64,000 nucleotides of DNA from Epichloe hybrida (Eukaryota; Ascomycota; Sordariomycetes; Hypocreales; Clavicipitaceae). The stretch's first letter is position 1. Every line of letters starts with the position of its first letter. Positions 34,051 to 49,200 of the stretch are shown piece by piece. Position numbers and translations under genes: made by a program. The DNA is taken from contig JAFEKR010000025.1 of assembly GCA_019022495.1 (NCBI GenBank), forward strand, positions 434,001-498,000, written 5' to 3'. Under the pieces are notes generated by a model. It did not search any database. It was not told the origin of the DNA and worked only from the letters and a program-made list of their open reading frames with translations.

Positions 34051-37000
34051 AGTTACTACTTATAATCCTTAATAATATTTATTATAATAAAATCTCTTTT
34101 CTTTACCTAAGAATTCTTTAAAGTATTATAGCTTTTTTATTTAACTAGGTATTTCTAATATCTCCTATTATAATAATATAATATAATTCTTTTAACTTTA
34201 AACTCTTACTTATTATCTGTAATATTATCTTATAGTAAGGATATATCTTCTATACTAAACAAGTCCCCTATAAATAGTTTAAGGTTAGTAATATTAAAAA
34301 TATTATATAAATATATCCTAGGTAGTAGCTTTAATTAGTATATAAGCCTATAAGTACTAATTACCTTTTTAATTTTATAAGGGCCTAGGTACTTTATACT
34401 TAGCTTCCTACTAGGTTACTATAAGTTAATATTCTTTATAAATAATAAAACATAGTTACCTATACTAAACTTTATTAGGGTTTGCTTCTTATTATAGTGT
34501 TTTATATACTAGGCCTATAAGTTACTTAGAAGCTACTTAATTACTACATGTCTATCTTTTAGTATAATAGTATAAGTTTCTACCTAGTTATTTACTATAG
34601 GAATATCTATAATTACTTACTATAGTCCCCTAGGGTTATAGCCTTATAGCACCTTAGCTAAGGTATAGCTATAAGTTAAATAAGCGCTTATATTATATAT
34701 AAACTATATTATTAAAAGGTTATTAGCTTAATTAGTTTAGTTAAAGTAAGTAAAGGCTCTTAAATAGTGCTCTAAAACTTAGTTTAAATATTCTATTTAA
34801 CTATCTATTTACAAGTAAAATATAGTGCTTAGTTACTACTTAGTTATAATAAGATAGCAAAAGGTTATCTAAAACCCACTAGTAAAGGTTAAACTATAGT
34901 CTATAATAATACCCTCTAGAGCACTATAATCCCTAAAAATATATTCTAAGAATATAGTAGCTAACCTGTTACTAGTTATATATATTAAAATAGGGATATA
35001 AATACTATATTTTATAAAATAGTCTATAATAACTAAGATTACATTATAAGTCTAGTTTATATCTTTTATAGGTAGTAGCCCTATAATAAAGTCTATTAAT
35101 AATTCTTAAAGAGGCTAATTAAGCACTAGTAGTGTAGCTAGCTTACTATAAGGTTTATAGTGCCTTAGCTTTAAAGTCTAGTAGCTTATATAAGTTTATA
35201 TATATAACTTAGTGTCTTTCTTTATTATTAGCTAGTAATACTAACTTATAATCTAATAGAGGGTCTTACTAACTCCCTAGTAGCCTATTACTAGGTTATT
35301 ATAGGTAAGTAATATAACTTCCTTTCTTATACTAACTAGAATAAAAACTCTATTCTTAAATATTAATAGCTTTGAGGGCCTAATAGACTATATTTATAAT
35401 ACTTCTAGGTTACTACTCTTAAGTAGCTTTCTCTAACCTATAGCAAAGTTATTACCTTACTATACTTAAAATAATATAACTTAAATTAAAGTCTTTAATT
35501 CTATATATATAGAATAAGCATTATATATAAACTTAGAAAACGTTTACTAGACTACTTATATTCTTACTATAATACTACTATAAGTAGCTAGCTTATAGTA
35601 TACTTTTAGACTTATAGATAAATTATAGCTAAGTAGTGTTTTAAGGGGGTGCTTACGCTACTTACTAACTACTAACCTAGCTAGACTCCTAACCTATAGG
35701 CTTGCTAGACTTATAGAAATATTAGAAAATATAGATAAGGTATAACCTTACTACTTATAATAAGTAGACCTAGTTAGCGTACTACTTACAGGCTTTATAA
35801 AACTATTAGGTTCCTTAATAATATAATAAAGTTATATTTTCTTAAAACCCTAGAGGCTTAAATAGCCCTTATAACGCTCTTATAATAAACTATTAATTAC
35901 ACTAAGTAATATAACCTTAGGGTCTATAACTATACTATTATATATATAGCGCCCTTACTACTTAGTATTTAAAAACTTAGCTAAGAAGTTAGGGAGCTAT
36001 AAGAATATAGCCTCCGCCCTATACTCCTTACTAATATAATTTACTTTTCTTAATAAGGTATTAGTAAGGTTTAGCTTACTTATATAATATTTAATCCTAA
36101 AATTAAATAAATAAAGCTTATCTAATACTATTACCTACCTACTAGATAGCTTTAGCTTTATAGCTAGGTACTTATAATTTAAATAGTCTATAATAACTAT
36201 AATCTAATAAGTTAAATATATAAGGTAATATCTCTAGGCTTAAAACACCTCTTAGATTACTAATAACTTAGCATCTAGGGTTAAGTAGTAAAGTTTAATA
36301 TTAGTTAACTTCCTTAAAAAATACGCTACTAGGTGCTAGCTACCTAGCACTAATATTATAAGTATAGCTCTAATTACATAACTAAATATATCTATCTTTA
36401 CTCTTAGTAAATAAAGTAAGTTAAAGTACACTAAGATTAGTGCCTCCTAGAACTTCTTTTAGAGTTCTTTAAATACTATAAGTTTACTAGGCTTTAGCTT
36501 AAACTTTACTAGTTAAACACCCTTTAGATAGTTTATTAGTAAGATTACTACCTTACTATACTATTTTATAAAGTATTAGTAAAACCCTATAAACCTAAGG
36601 AATAATTAAATATTAAACACACTATAGGGTATTAGCTAGGTTATAATAGCTTTAACCCTTAATAGTTCTATCTTAATGCCTTTTTTAGATATAATAAACC
36701 CTAGGAATTTTACCTATAATACTAAAAATTAGCACTTCTTAAGGTTAATATAGAGATCTATGTCTTAAAGTTACTCTAGCACCCTTTTAACATACTTTAT
36801 ATATCTTGTAGGGTCACTACTATATATTAGAATCTTATTAAGGTAGATAATATAGAATTTGTCTATAAGTCCCTTAAGAGCATTATTAATATATTCCTAA
36901 AAAGTGGCTAGCGTATTTACTAATCTAAATAGTATTACAAGGTACTTAAAGTGCCTATAGTAGTAATAGAACGCTATCTTCTACTTATTACCCTTACGGA

Positions 37001-38021
37001 TATATAGCTAGTAGTACGCCTCTTAGAGATTTAATAATATAAAAACTTTTACACCTACTAGTTAATTAAGAATTTTAGAGATTAATAGCAAGGGGGCCTT
37101 ATTTTAATAGTAATCCTATTAAGACCCCTATAATTCATATAAAGCCTTAATTTCCCTAACTTTTTTAGGATAAACAAAATTAGGGCTTTAGCTAGGCTTA
37201 TTAATTTTCTAATCTATCCTTTCTCTTACGCACTTATAAGGTACTCCCTAAGCACCTCTAGCTCTTTTTTCACTAGGTTATATATAGGTCCTTATAGTAG
37301 CTATTTCCCCTCTTCTAATTTAATTATATAAGTATAACCCCTAAGTCCTAGGAGCTTACTAGCTAAATCTTTTAAAAATATATCTATAAATTCCACGTAC
37401 TCCTCTAGGATTTACTATTAGGGTACATTACTATCTATTTCTTATATAAATACTACTAGCTTCTTATAAAACACTACCTAGAGTGCTATTACACTTCTTA
37501 GTTTCTTCTTCTTTAGGGGCTAGATATTACCTATTACTATTACTATAACTATATTATAAGTTAGGTTATTACTTACTATATCTCCTATTAGTAAAACTTT
37601 ATTAGTATCCCCCTCTTTTATTTTAGGCTTAACTACTCTAACTTTTAGTAATACTAATAATAGTATAATAAAAAACTACTTTACTACCTTATATAGTTAT
37701 TACTTACCTAAAGTAAATATAATATATTCTTTAGTTATTAAAAACCTCTAAAAACCTTACTTCTAGTTTATTACTATAAGTTTATACTCTAGGGTCTAGT
37801 CTATTCCTAAGAGTATTCCCTCTCCTATATTAGTAATATAGTAGCTAACTTAGTAAACCTTTATATAGCCTATACTATCTTTTACCTTAACTAGTTTATA
37901 TAAGATTCCTTAGTATAGGATCTTATCCTTACTTACGCTTTCTAGTATTACCTTTACTTTCTTTATATTCTTCTAATTCTATTTTAATAATAATTTAAGA
38001 TAGATTATTAAATACTCTATG

Positions 38022-38287
38022 TGTTGGTTACACCAAGGTCCTGCGCAGGTATAAGGGTAATCCCGTATGATTAAAGTTAATGATAGTTAATTAAATTAGC
38101 TAGGAAAGAAAGAGGAAAAAGAGAGGGAAAGTCTAGATACTAGGAAAGTAAGCGAAACCTGTATGTAAGGTAAAAGAGGGGGTGGCAAATTAATACAGCT
38201 AATCGCATTACATATATTGCGCTAGACCTATAATTTAGTCTAGTCTTTAGCTATAATTAAACTAATAAAGATCCAAAGGAATTAACA
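38022..38287 (-). repeat. LTR of element B (left, 3' LTR)
   Basis: 266 bp, TGTTGGTTACACC to GGAATTAACA; partner at 51358-51623. Confidence 0.9.
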
Positions 38288-39399
38288 CTAGTAGTCTCTC
38301 TTTTTCCTTTATGGCTAAAGAGCTTAAAAACATAATAAAAAGCAGATTAAAGGAAAGTATATATAAGTGAATCCCTTAATAGGAATCCGCTGCTCTAATT
38401 AGCTATCGTGGCATTAGTTAATTAAATTAATCCATTAGTCCTTACCTAAGCTCCTGTCTCCTAATATTATAGGTCTCTTTACCTATTCTTTAATATAAAT
38501 TATTAATTCGTTTAAATTAATTAAAGAGGAAAGTGATAAATTTAGTAATGCTTTTATCATTATATCCGCCGGATTATTATTACTGTTAATTCACCTAACT
38601 TCATAGATCTTATGCCTCTTGTATAATTAATAAAGAGCTATAATATTAATTATTAGTCTCTTCTCCTTTATAGTTCCTAGCTTTATAAGATATTTATATA
38701 ATAAAAAAGAATTAGTATAGAGAATTATAGGAATTCAAGGCATCTTTAATTAATCCGTGATCTAATATAAAGTCATAGAAATCGCGTAGGTAATATTTAC
38801 GCCTTAAACTATGCTATATAACTTAGAGGTAAGCGCGCTATAAGTAACTCTCTTACTCTTTATTAAGCTATATATAATAATGTTACCTTTTATAATAAAG
38901 GTATTATTATCTTATATTATCTTATTACTAATCATAATCACGGATCCGATCTGTAAGCTTAGATCCTTATTATTAGTAAGCGATCTATTTACAAACATAA
39001 AGAGCTTTGCCTCCTTAAGAACCAAAGGAATATATTATAGTCTGTGTTATTAATTCTTAATCTGCTACTTAAGGCGTTTATTAAGGTATATAATATCTTC
39101 CCCTAAGGGTTCTTAGTATTAAGCTGTAATTAATAGGTTATAGGAAGCTTCTAGTTAATATATAGTTATAATATAGCTTCCTTAGGCTTATTATTCTATA
39201 TAGTCTTACTTTACCGTTAGGGATTAAGAATTAACTTCCTTAATCTTCTAACTCTAGCCTTTCTAGGTTAATATTAGTAAGTTATTAGTATTCTAGGTTA
39301 AGATATAACTATTAAAGATAAGGGGATTCTTAGTGGTTAATTATTACTTTTCTTTAGCTATGAAATTAGCCTTCTAAAGCTCTTTCTTTTCTTTTTAGA

Positions 39400-39634
39400 T
39401 GTTAGGAACTGGCCTTATAGCTACTGCGTACAAGCGTTCAGAATAAGAATATTATTCTTACAGAAGGAAAGGAGAACTTTACTAGTGTTACATAGTATCT
39501 AGATATATATCCCCTTATGTGCGGTTTGTGCGTAGTTTACGTAAAGCCCTAACCCCTTTACCTAGAGTATGTATACTTTCTAGAGCCTTTCTAAAGCTAG
39601 ACTTAACCTAAGCTTATAGCTTAAGTCTATAATA
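39400..39634 (-). repeat. LTR of element C (left, 3' LTR)
   Basis: 235 bp, TGTTAGGAACTGGCC to AGTCTATAATA; partner at 46012-46246 ending GTCCATAACA. The two differ mainly by C/T and G/A. In each copy some of the sites have escaped change. Confidence 0.9.
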
Positions 39635-41045
39635 TACCCCTATACTTATCCTCCCCTTCCTCCTCCTATAAAAAAGTAAGCATATATTAATACTAAACCC
39701 TTATTATATAACTACTATAAAAAAACCTAGTAAGGTAATGTAAGTAGCCTAGCGGAGCTAGTGGGTTACTAGGTAGGGTTATATCTTTGCTATATAAAGT
39801 AAAAAAATTTTTAGTATAGTAAGCGCCTTACTTTACTCTAGTCCTACCCCTAAAAACACTAGCTACCTTTTTTAAAACCTCTTATTACTAGCTATCTTCT
39901 TATCTCCTTTACCCCCTTAACTTTACCTTAATCTTATATTCTATCTATTACTTACTAAACTTAAGCTTTACTTTAAGTAGCTCTCTTATTAGTTATTATC
40001 TAGCCCCTAATTATATAATATACTACCCTTATTTACTCCTAGCCTTTATTTATAAATATAAATAACTTATACTTTAATTAAAGCTTAACTAATTTATCCT
40101 AAAATATAAAAACCTATCTCCCCCCCCTTAACTTTATATCCTTCTACCTCCTTATTATTATAATTTCTTCTTTTTATACCCTTTCTAACCTTATTTATTA
40201 ATTATCTTATTATCTCTAAGCTTCTTTCTTATATTTAGTTTACTTTTTATTATAAGTAATATTATCTCCCCCTTTAACTAACTTACTACTAGTATACCCC
40301 CTCCCCCTTCTCTGCCCTCTCCTACCTTATCTAAGTATACTTACCTTAGTAAGTATATTCTAGAAGGAGACTTTAATAATAAGGACCTCTCTAATAGTAA
40401 GGAGTATAATTTTCTATGTAATCCTTATGTAAATAATCTTTAAAATAAGGGCACCCTTAACTATACTCTAGGGCTAAACTAGGCCTATTACTATTATTAA
40501 GCTAGCTATTATATATACCTCTAGGAGAAGTACTTATATAATATAAACCTAAAACTCTACTATACCTTTAAATATCTTAAGAATCTTATATATATAGGAA
40601 AAGCTATTAAGACTTTAGCTATGCTATAAACTAGTAATAATAAGGGGTAGCGCGCTACCCTTATAAAAACTTTTATTTACTACTATAAATATTTTAATAG
40701 TATACTTACTACTACTTATATTAATTTAGCTAAGGCCTAGCCCCTAGCCTTCTCCCCTATAAGTATAGCCTATACCTAGGGTGCCTTTAAGGTATAGTAA
40801 CTTATACTTACCTAGATAATACTTACTTACTAAGAATATAATAACCTAGCTACTAAATTCTTTTATAGTATAAGAACTATAAATAATAACTTAGCCTAGT
40901 CTATCTTTGCCTAGGAGGTAAGTAATACCTAAGTCTAATAAATAGCTAAAACTATTATAAAGCTAGCCTACACTATTACTAAGGCCTTTACTAATATAAT
41001 AATAATAATAACACCCCCCCCTCTTCCTAAATTATTTTGTATTAT
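39635..41045. other. 1.4-kb 3' interior of element C, outside pol
   Basis: Between the chromodomain end and the 3' LTR lies sequence not accounted for by gag-pol. A pyrimidine-rich tract (39648-39664) next to the LTR is a purine tract on the coding strand. A plus-strand reading from about 40320 to 41032 is free of TGA and looks protein-like in places, but TGA is rare in RIP DNA anyway. Status is unresolved. Confidence 0.4.
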
Positions 41046-44000
41046 AGTGGAATTTTAGTGCTAGGTTATACATATATTAGATGGAAATTAGGTGTCTTTT
41101 AGCTATCTTTAGTTAAATTAAAATACACTCTTTTAGGGCTATTATTTATCTATATATTCCCTTATTATAATTTAAAATAGTTAAGTGCTTCTATATATAC
41201 TATGCTTTCTAATAGCTCCTAAGTTAGCTATATATAACCTCTCTATTTAACTAAGATATTCTAGTTTAAACCCTTACCTAGTGTGTTCTTAGCTATAAGG
41301 ATTTCCTTTACCTAATACTTTACAAGATTATTATTAGTATTTATTATAACTAGCTCTAGTAGTGGATGTTTATTAGCTAGTCTTTAGCTTAGTAATGGAT
41401 TATTTACTATATACTAAATTAAGTTAATATAAAAGATAGGATGCAGTCCCCTTAGGATATCTAACCTAACTATTAAGGGTATAGGTACCTTAAGCACCTT
41501 ATATTTAGCTATAACCTAATCTAACTTCTTATAGGGATAGTTTATTTTAATATTATAAAGGCTAAGCTATATATAGTCCCTAACCTAGAATTACTCTACT
41601 AGCCTATAACTACTATTTATGTTCTCCTGCTATTATTACTAGATAAAGGCTATTACAGCCTATGTTAAATCTATACTATCTTTTAAATATTATAGAAAGG
41701 CTTAAGCCCTCCCCTTTGCTAATGTAGTAGATTACCTTATAGGTAACGGATTCTGAATTATAGCTATATTAAACCTGTGAAGTGCTATATTTACGCTTAT
41801 TCTAGTTACTAATAAATCCCTATTATTTAATACTAGCTAGTAAGCTAGTAAGTGATCTAGCTATTTAAATTAGGAGAAAGATAGTATTACGCGTAGTATA
41901 GCTTATACTTCCTAGTTTACCCTTTCTATACTACTATCTATCTATAGGTAATACATAGTAGAAAGTAGCTATTACGCGCTAATCCTATTACAAAGTTTTA
42001 TCTAAAAATTACTTAGCTAGTCTAACTTATAATTTATAATAACTTATATAGGGAATCTATAGAAACACTACTAGTAGTGTTTAAATTATTTTGCGTATAC
42101 CCTAGCCTTTATTAATAATATTACTTCTAACTAGATATACTTTAAGAGCTAATTAGTAATAACTATAAGGAACTATAGCTAATCCTATGTTTCTACCAGA
42201 AGGTTAGTTATAAAGTTAATAGATATTTATGACTAGTACCTATTAGGGGGCGGAATAGGTTTTAGTAAGCCTTATTATAGTTACTAGCTTTTCTACCCTC
42301 TATAGTAGTAATAGTTTTATATAAACTAGGCTATATCCTATAACATACTATTCTAGTAAAAGTCTCTTTAAAGCGCCTTAAAGGTTGTATTTTGACCTAG
42401 GTGACCTAATAAGGGCAAGTCATAAACACGCTATATTAATGTTATAGTTAATAGCTCCTACTAAGGGACCTATGTCTATCCTTAGAATTAGAGCAACCCC
42501 TTTACGCTAATCTAATAATTTGTAATCTATTCTCTAGTGTTAGTAATATCTAGGAACTTCCTAGCCCTTACTACTATGGTATCTATCTATAACTTATATA
42601 CCTTATCCTAGGCTAAAGACTAATCCTATAGAGACTAAAGGTGTTTATCTATAAACATTAACCTACTAGCAGGCAGGACCCTTAACTCTATTAGGCTACT
42701 ATTAGAAGCACTCCCCTTTACTACTATAATAAGTTTAAGGTAAATATATAGTTACCTCCCCTTAAGGGAAAACTTTATAGGACTAGTTACTAACTAGATA
42801 ATTAGTGCCTTTACCCTTTCTATTCCTAGCCTCTTTAAATAATACTATAATAGTGTATCTAGTTATTCTGCTTAAGTACCTAGTCTATAATATAAATAAA
42901 AATTAAAGAGTGCTAGGGCCTTTGCTTACTAAGCTTAATATTTAGATATCTCCCTTAGCACTATAAAGTACTTAAGGTTCTTATAGTCTATTAGAATTAT
43001 AAATAGTTTACTCACGCCCCATAGCTTTACTAACCACGCCTTAAGATAGGAGATAATTACTAGTAACTCCTTATTATAAATTATATAATTCCGCTAAGTA
43101 AGTTATAATTAAGCTAAATAGTAGGCTACTAGATGTAAAATACTATTATTACTAAACTAGGAAAGACACCCCCCTAGGGCTATTCTAGAGTAATTTACCT
43201 TTACTAACATATCCCTTTTAGGATCCTACTAAGCTAGGATTAGGTATAATATAAAAGCTAACTTTAATGCCTTAAAGGCCTTATTATATACCTTTATTTA
43301 GTGGAATAGGACCCCCTTCTTTATTAAGTTAATTAGAGAACCTATAATGTTTAAGAAATCTAGTATAAAGTTATAATAAAAGTTAGTAAACCCTAGAAAA
43401 CTATAAACCCCCTAAACCCTAGTTAGTACCTCCTAATCCTAAATTACTATAATCTTTTCTTTATCTAGATAGATAGCTTTCCCTACCTAAATAATAAACC
43501 CTAAGTACTTAACCTCTTTAGTAGTAAAGACATATTTCTTAATATCTAGGTTTAGGCTAGCTTATTATAATCTAGCTAGCATACTGCGGACCTTCTATAT
43601 ATAGTCCCTCCTTAAGCTACCTAAGTAAATAAGCATATTATTAAGGTATGTAGTAATATAATTACTAAGTATCTTACTTAGCGCGCTATTAATATATTAT
43701 TAGAAAGTTGCTAGCGTGCCTGCTAACCTAAAGGGATACATAAGCTATTTAAATAAGCTAAACCTAGTCTAAAATGCGGTCTAGTGTTCCTTGCCTTTAG
43801 CAATATATATACAATAGAATGCTAATTATATATCTAGCTTTATAAATTACTTTACCTCTAATAGTAACTATAGCATTTCCTTTACTAATAGTAGGGGGTA
43901 ATAGTCTTATTTTATAATCTTATTAAGCATGTAATAGTTTATATAAAACCTCTAGCTACCCCTAGGCTTCTTTATAAGTAGCACTAGGGCTATTACTAAT

Positions 44001-46011
44001 AAGGAGCTTACTTAAATCCACCCCTTATCTATTAAGTCTATTACCTACTTCTAGATCTTAAGTAGGTGTTCTTAGGGCATGTTATATAAAGGTGCCTATA
44101 GTAAGTTAGGCTTACTACTATTTATATTATGCTTTAGTTAGATATAGTAGTCTAACTTCCCTTAATATAAGGGCAGGGCGCTTGCCTTACTTTCTAGAAA
44201 TAAGTCTTAAAAATCCTATAATACCTCTAGTAAGGAAGTAAGAAGCTCCCCCTCTATAGGTTCTAGGGTTATATTAATTTGTAAGATTAATATAATCTCC
44301 TATAAGCTTATAGTATATAGCTAGATATTCTCCTTTTGCTTACACGTATATTATACTAAACCTGTAAAGGTTAAGCTAAGAATTAAAACCATAGGATAGT
44401 TAACTCTCCTATTTACTATAGCCTATATATATAACCTATTTACAAAGCTAATATAAACTTACTACCATGCTATATCTAGCTTAATTTCATTCTATTTTAT
44501 CTATAGTATCCCTAGGATTAGTTACCTTATTAATCCTAGGATTATATATGCTATAATTAGTATCTCCTATTTGTCTAAATCTAGTTAAAACCAAACTATA
44601 TATAATATATATAATTATTTCTCCTAACTCTCCTTTTCCCCTTATTTTATACTAATAGTAGTGTAAACTAACCTCTTAGTTAGAAGAGGGAGGTGTTTTA
44701 ATTAAAGCTCTTAGACTAAGTATTTACTTATAGTAGTATAATAGTTATAACCTATATTAACCTAAGTATTTATAAAGGTAGTCTTATTAATTAATATAGG
44801 AACTAAGAAGGGGCTTAAATTTATATTACTCTACATCTCCTTATAGTCCTTACTAGTAATAACTATATACTATAAAGCCCTTATATACCTCTTCCTTATA
44901 TCCCTTATTAAATAACTTAATAATAAGGTTACTCTTTTTCTAACTAGTCTATGGATTTATTATCTAAGTTAATAGCAGGTGTCTCTTTAGTGTTATAAGC
45001 GTTTATAAAAGACTTTATCTAAGGATAGATAGTAGGATATAGTAAGTATACTATAGTAAAATGCTTAGAGGAGCTGTATTATAAGCATTAACCCTTATTA
45101 TAGTATGTATTAAGTATATCCTAGGTAACTTACTTAGCGTATTTACTACCCTTCTTATTACCTAACTTAAGGTAATCCGCGGACTTTCCAGAGTTTTATT
45201 AGGTCCCTAATATACTTATTAAGTAGATATCTATTATTAGTATGTCCTTATCCTATGTGCCTTGTTATGCCTAGGTGCTATATTACCCTATTTCTATGTG
45301 TGGTGTTTTTCCTCTAGTTAGTAAGACTTAATATCTAGCGTAATGCTTTAATAGTAGGCTATTACTACTATATAGTTAGCCTAGGGAATATCTTACCTAA
45401 CACTATAGTCTCTTATTTGCTTATTAAGCGCTATACGTAACTTAGATAACTTTACTAAGTCTACTTACCTAAGCCCCCTAGCTAAAGCTAACTTCTATTT
45501 AAAGTAAATATAAAAGTTACTAAACCTTTTATTCTATTATTATATTAACTAGTTAAGTTCTATAATAGCTATTTCCTATTAGTAAGGGTTATTAAATATC
45601 TCCCCTAGGTAATTAAGAAGCTAAGATAAATAAAAGTTCTTAAGGTAACCTTTCTTAAAGAAGGGTGTAACTTATACTTAGACCTTAGCTAATAGGTTCT
45701 AGTAAATAAAACACTACTAATCCTAATTACTACTAATAAACTCCTTATCTACTAGTAGTTTATAAGTTATAAGGCCTTTCTAGGCTATAAATAAGACCCT
45801 ATTACTATTAAAGAGGGAACTTATTAGTAAGGGTTTTTACTTAATCTAGGTTAGTGTAAGTGCTATATTCTATATATAAGCTAAGTACTAGATTTACTTT
45901 GCTTACTATTTTACCTATTATTATAAGTATGTTAACTTATTATTACTTATTATATCTAGTAGTAATAGTGTATTTACGGGCTAGGTTATTTCTATAGTAA
46001 AGAATAATATA

Positions 46012-46246
46012 TATTAGGAACTAGCCTTATAGCTACTATATATAAGCGTTTAGAATAAGAATATTATTCTTATAGAAGGAAAGAAGAACTCTACTAGTGT
46101 TATATAGCATCCGGATATATATCCCCTTATGTGCAGTCCGTGCGTAGTCTGCGTAAAGCCCTAACCCCTTCGCCTAGAGTGCGTATACTTTCCGGAGCCT
46201 TTCCGGAGCCAGACTTAACCCGAGCTCATAGCTCGAGTCCATAACA
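46012..46246 (-). repeat. LTR of element C (right, 5' LTR)
   Basis: 235 bp. The first half is strongly RIP-altered (TATTAGGAACTAGCC) while the second half kept GC-rich sequence such as CCTTTCCGGAGCCAG. Confidence 0.9.
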
Positions 46247-49200
46247 ATAGAATAAGTTATTATTGCTTAGGCCTAATATATCATCGGTTTGCATTCTAAT
46301 AATGCTAAAGAGATTCTTATTATTTAGGGCTATAATTAATAAGTAAGGATTGTAGGTTAAGGTTATTATATTAAGGTTATCCCTATAGTAACGGAAGTAT
46401 ATTACCTACCAGTAGGTTCTAGCCTTTATAATCCTATAAAGAGGTCTAATTAATTTAATTATAGTCCCTTCTGGAAAGAGATATGTAATTTACTTTAGCA
46501 ATCTCATAATAATTAGCCTTATTAGCACCGTGTGCGATTAAGTGTAGGCTTATGTAATATCGCGAATCCAAAGGTAAATACCTCTTTTTCTTAATAATAA
46601 AGCAATAGCTACAATAAGTCGTTAGCTTGCTCGTTAAATCATTAGCAATTACGTTAAAATGAATTCCTTTCCTTTATTATTATAGCCTTGTATAATAAGG
46701 CAGGATTTCTTATATAGTAAGTCTGTTCCTTTACCTTTAATCTCTCTAACTATACAAGAATTAAAGATTCTATAACCTCTATGCTTCGCTAGGTTATACT
46801 TAACAAATTTAAACACATCACAAGCTTATAAAGCGTTAATCTTAGCTTAATTAGATTACTTAAAGGGTTTTCCTAGGGTTATAATCTTCCTTTCTTAGTA
46901 AAGTTAAAGAGTAAGGTTCTAATTAGCCTCTTCCTTTGCTATAAGGAATGCTATGTTTAGTATCCCTCTAGCTATAGCTTCTTAAATAAAGGCCTTCTCC
47001 TAATCTTTATTTATAAGTATATAAAGCTAAATTAGGCTAATATTCTTCTTAGGGCTATAAGGTCTTCTTTTCCTTACTTTTATTCCTTTAGGGTAAGGTA
47101 GTAAGTCTTTAACTTAATAGCTTCCCTTTAGGGCCTTCTAGGCTTTATAAGCCTTTTCTTTAGACTCTTCTATGCTTATAAATTAGACTATAAGGGCCTT
47201 TCTTAGTCTCCCTTATTTTCTCTTAGCTAGTACCTATAGCTCTTTACCTTCTTCTATTAGGGGATCTCTTCTAGTAATAGTAGTTAGTTATATAGTTACT
47301 TTTTCCTCTATATTATTAGGCTCTATCTCCTACTACTCTAGTCCCTTTATAATATATAGGTCTTTATAGTAAGGCTTTACTACTATAGAGCAGAACTTTA
47401 CTAAGCTATAGGGTATATTAACTATATAAGTCTCTTTATTAGTAGTAAGCAGCTTAGAAGGGCTATGCTAGCTACCTTTCTCTCTTTATATATATATATT
47501 AGCCTATAGGGGTAGCTAATATATAGGCGCTATATTAGGGCTATTCTAGACTTTAAGGGTATTATAGACTTACTATAAAGCTAGATAGTAGCGGACTTTA
47601 TTAGTAGCTTTATAAATTACTTTAGCATATTAAATAATAGAGATACTTAGTAGTAACTTATCTATTATTTATAAGTAGCCTCTAAAGACTAGTAGGGTTA
47701 GGATAATACTATTTAGGCTTATAGAGTTATTAATTACTTTAATAGCTATTTAAAGGTATTACTCTAGCGTAAGTTCTATCCTAATTAAGTCTATAATAAT
47801 ATCATAAGCTTAGCATAAAGGTCTGTAATATCTCTTAACCTTTCTAATACTATTATAGGCTTTAATTAGTATCTTATTAGTCTTAATTAATATTAGTTAA
47901 GCATAGTGCTTAAACTCCACAGAAGCAAAGTTATTACTAGTGTTATATATAATCTATTCTAGAGGTCTAAGATAAGTGTTAATCTAACATTTGCAAATAG
48001 TATCCTAGATATCTTGAGCTTTTTACTTCCTTAGATTAAGGAATTAGGCTACCTAGAATAATATTACTAAATTAATAATATAAAGTACTAGTTAGCTATT
48101 AATTTACACGATATTAATAATAATCTCATAGTTAAATTCGTGGTTATCTTTGATTATAAACTTAAATTAACTAGGGGCCTTTCTATATATTTAGTAATAG
48201 TAGTAGACTTTAGTTAATTCCTTAATTACCTAGTGTTTAACTTTATAACAAGCTTAGTAAAGGATCTTTATAAGTTATTAAATAAAAAGGTAACTAAGTT
48301 AATAATATAATTAATAGATATCTCCTTCTAAAAGGTAAAAGGTAACTATTTCTCTTGCCTCTAGTAACTACTAAGGATAGCCCTATTATTATATAATAGG
48401 TATAGTCTTATTACCTTAGATAAGTATATTAGTAAGGTTATTAATCTTGACTTGTATTTTATTTATATTAGTAATTAAGAAGAGAAAGGGGGTAGCTATA
48501 TTAAGGACATAGAATTTAAGCTCTCTAAGTTTTATAAGCATATAAAGGATTCCTCTTATAACTACTAATCTAGCGCTAAATGTAATAATCTAGGGTTTAT
48601 ATAAGGTTACCTTTAATAAAGGTATTAATCTTAATAGAGCCTTTACTTATGCCTCTCCTATAGTTAACTTTCCTATAGCGCTAGTATTAGGTATAATCTC
48701 TTTAAAGACCTCTTTAGAATAGTATTCTTTAGAGATATAGCAAATTAAGCCTTTATTACACTCTTATGGCTTATAAAGCTCTTGCCTAAGGAATATATAT
48801 TAGAAGGCTTAATTATTTAGGGTCATAAGGATATTAATATTAGTAGCATTATAGTTAGTCTATAATCCGGAGTAAAAGAATTATATAATACTTAGGTGTG
48901 CTATTAATAGTAGCTCCTCTATATTATTATTATCTTTAGCTTCTATATAGGCTAAAAGATATAATTCCTAATTCTAACCTAAGCTTTTATTAGGCTTATT
49001 ATTATCCTACCCTTTATAGGAGGTAAGGAATACCTAGAATCTTTTCTCTAAAGGGGGTGTATAATATATTTTACTAGCTTACTATTAGTCCTTTTCCTTT
49101 TAATATTCTTTAGTAAAGTAATTAGAGGACTAGTAGCTACTCTTACCATATATAAAGTAGCACTTAGTGCTTAGCCTAGGGCTTTGTCTATAATAGCTTC

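Larger units (their letters stand above)
39400..46246 (-). mobile_element. Gypsy chromovirus C, nested in element B
   Basis: 6,847 bp with 235-bp LTRs at 39400-39634 and 46012-46246. It splits B exactly where A reads through (A near 7700). The flanks are TTAGA and ATAGA, a 5-bp duplication with one mismatch. Coding direction is minus. A gag region near 45600-45300 gives RFSNFYIYFKQKLALARGLR. RT at about 44020-43900 gives ALVLLIKKPRGSQRFYIDY, close to the Gypsy motif LFVKKPGGGLRFCVDYR. A C-terminal chromodomain-like segment near 41300-41150 includes the start of ILVKQRGY and VYIEALNYFKL, reading stops as altered Trp or Gln. The frame is broken throughout. Confidence 0.87.
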
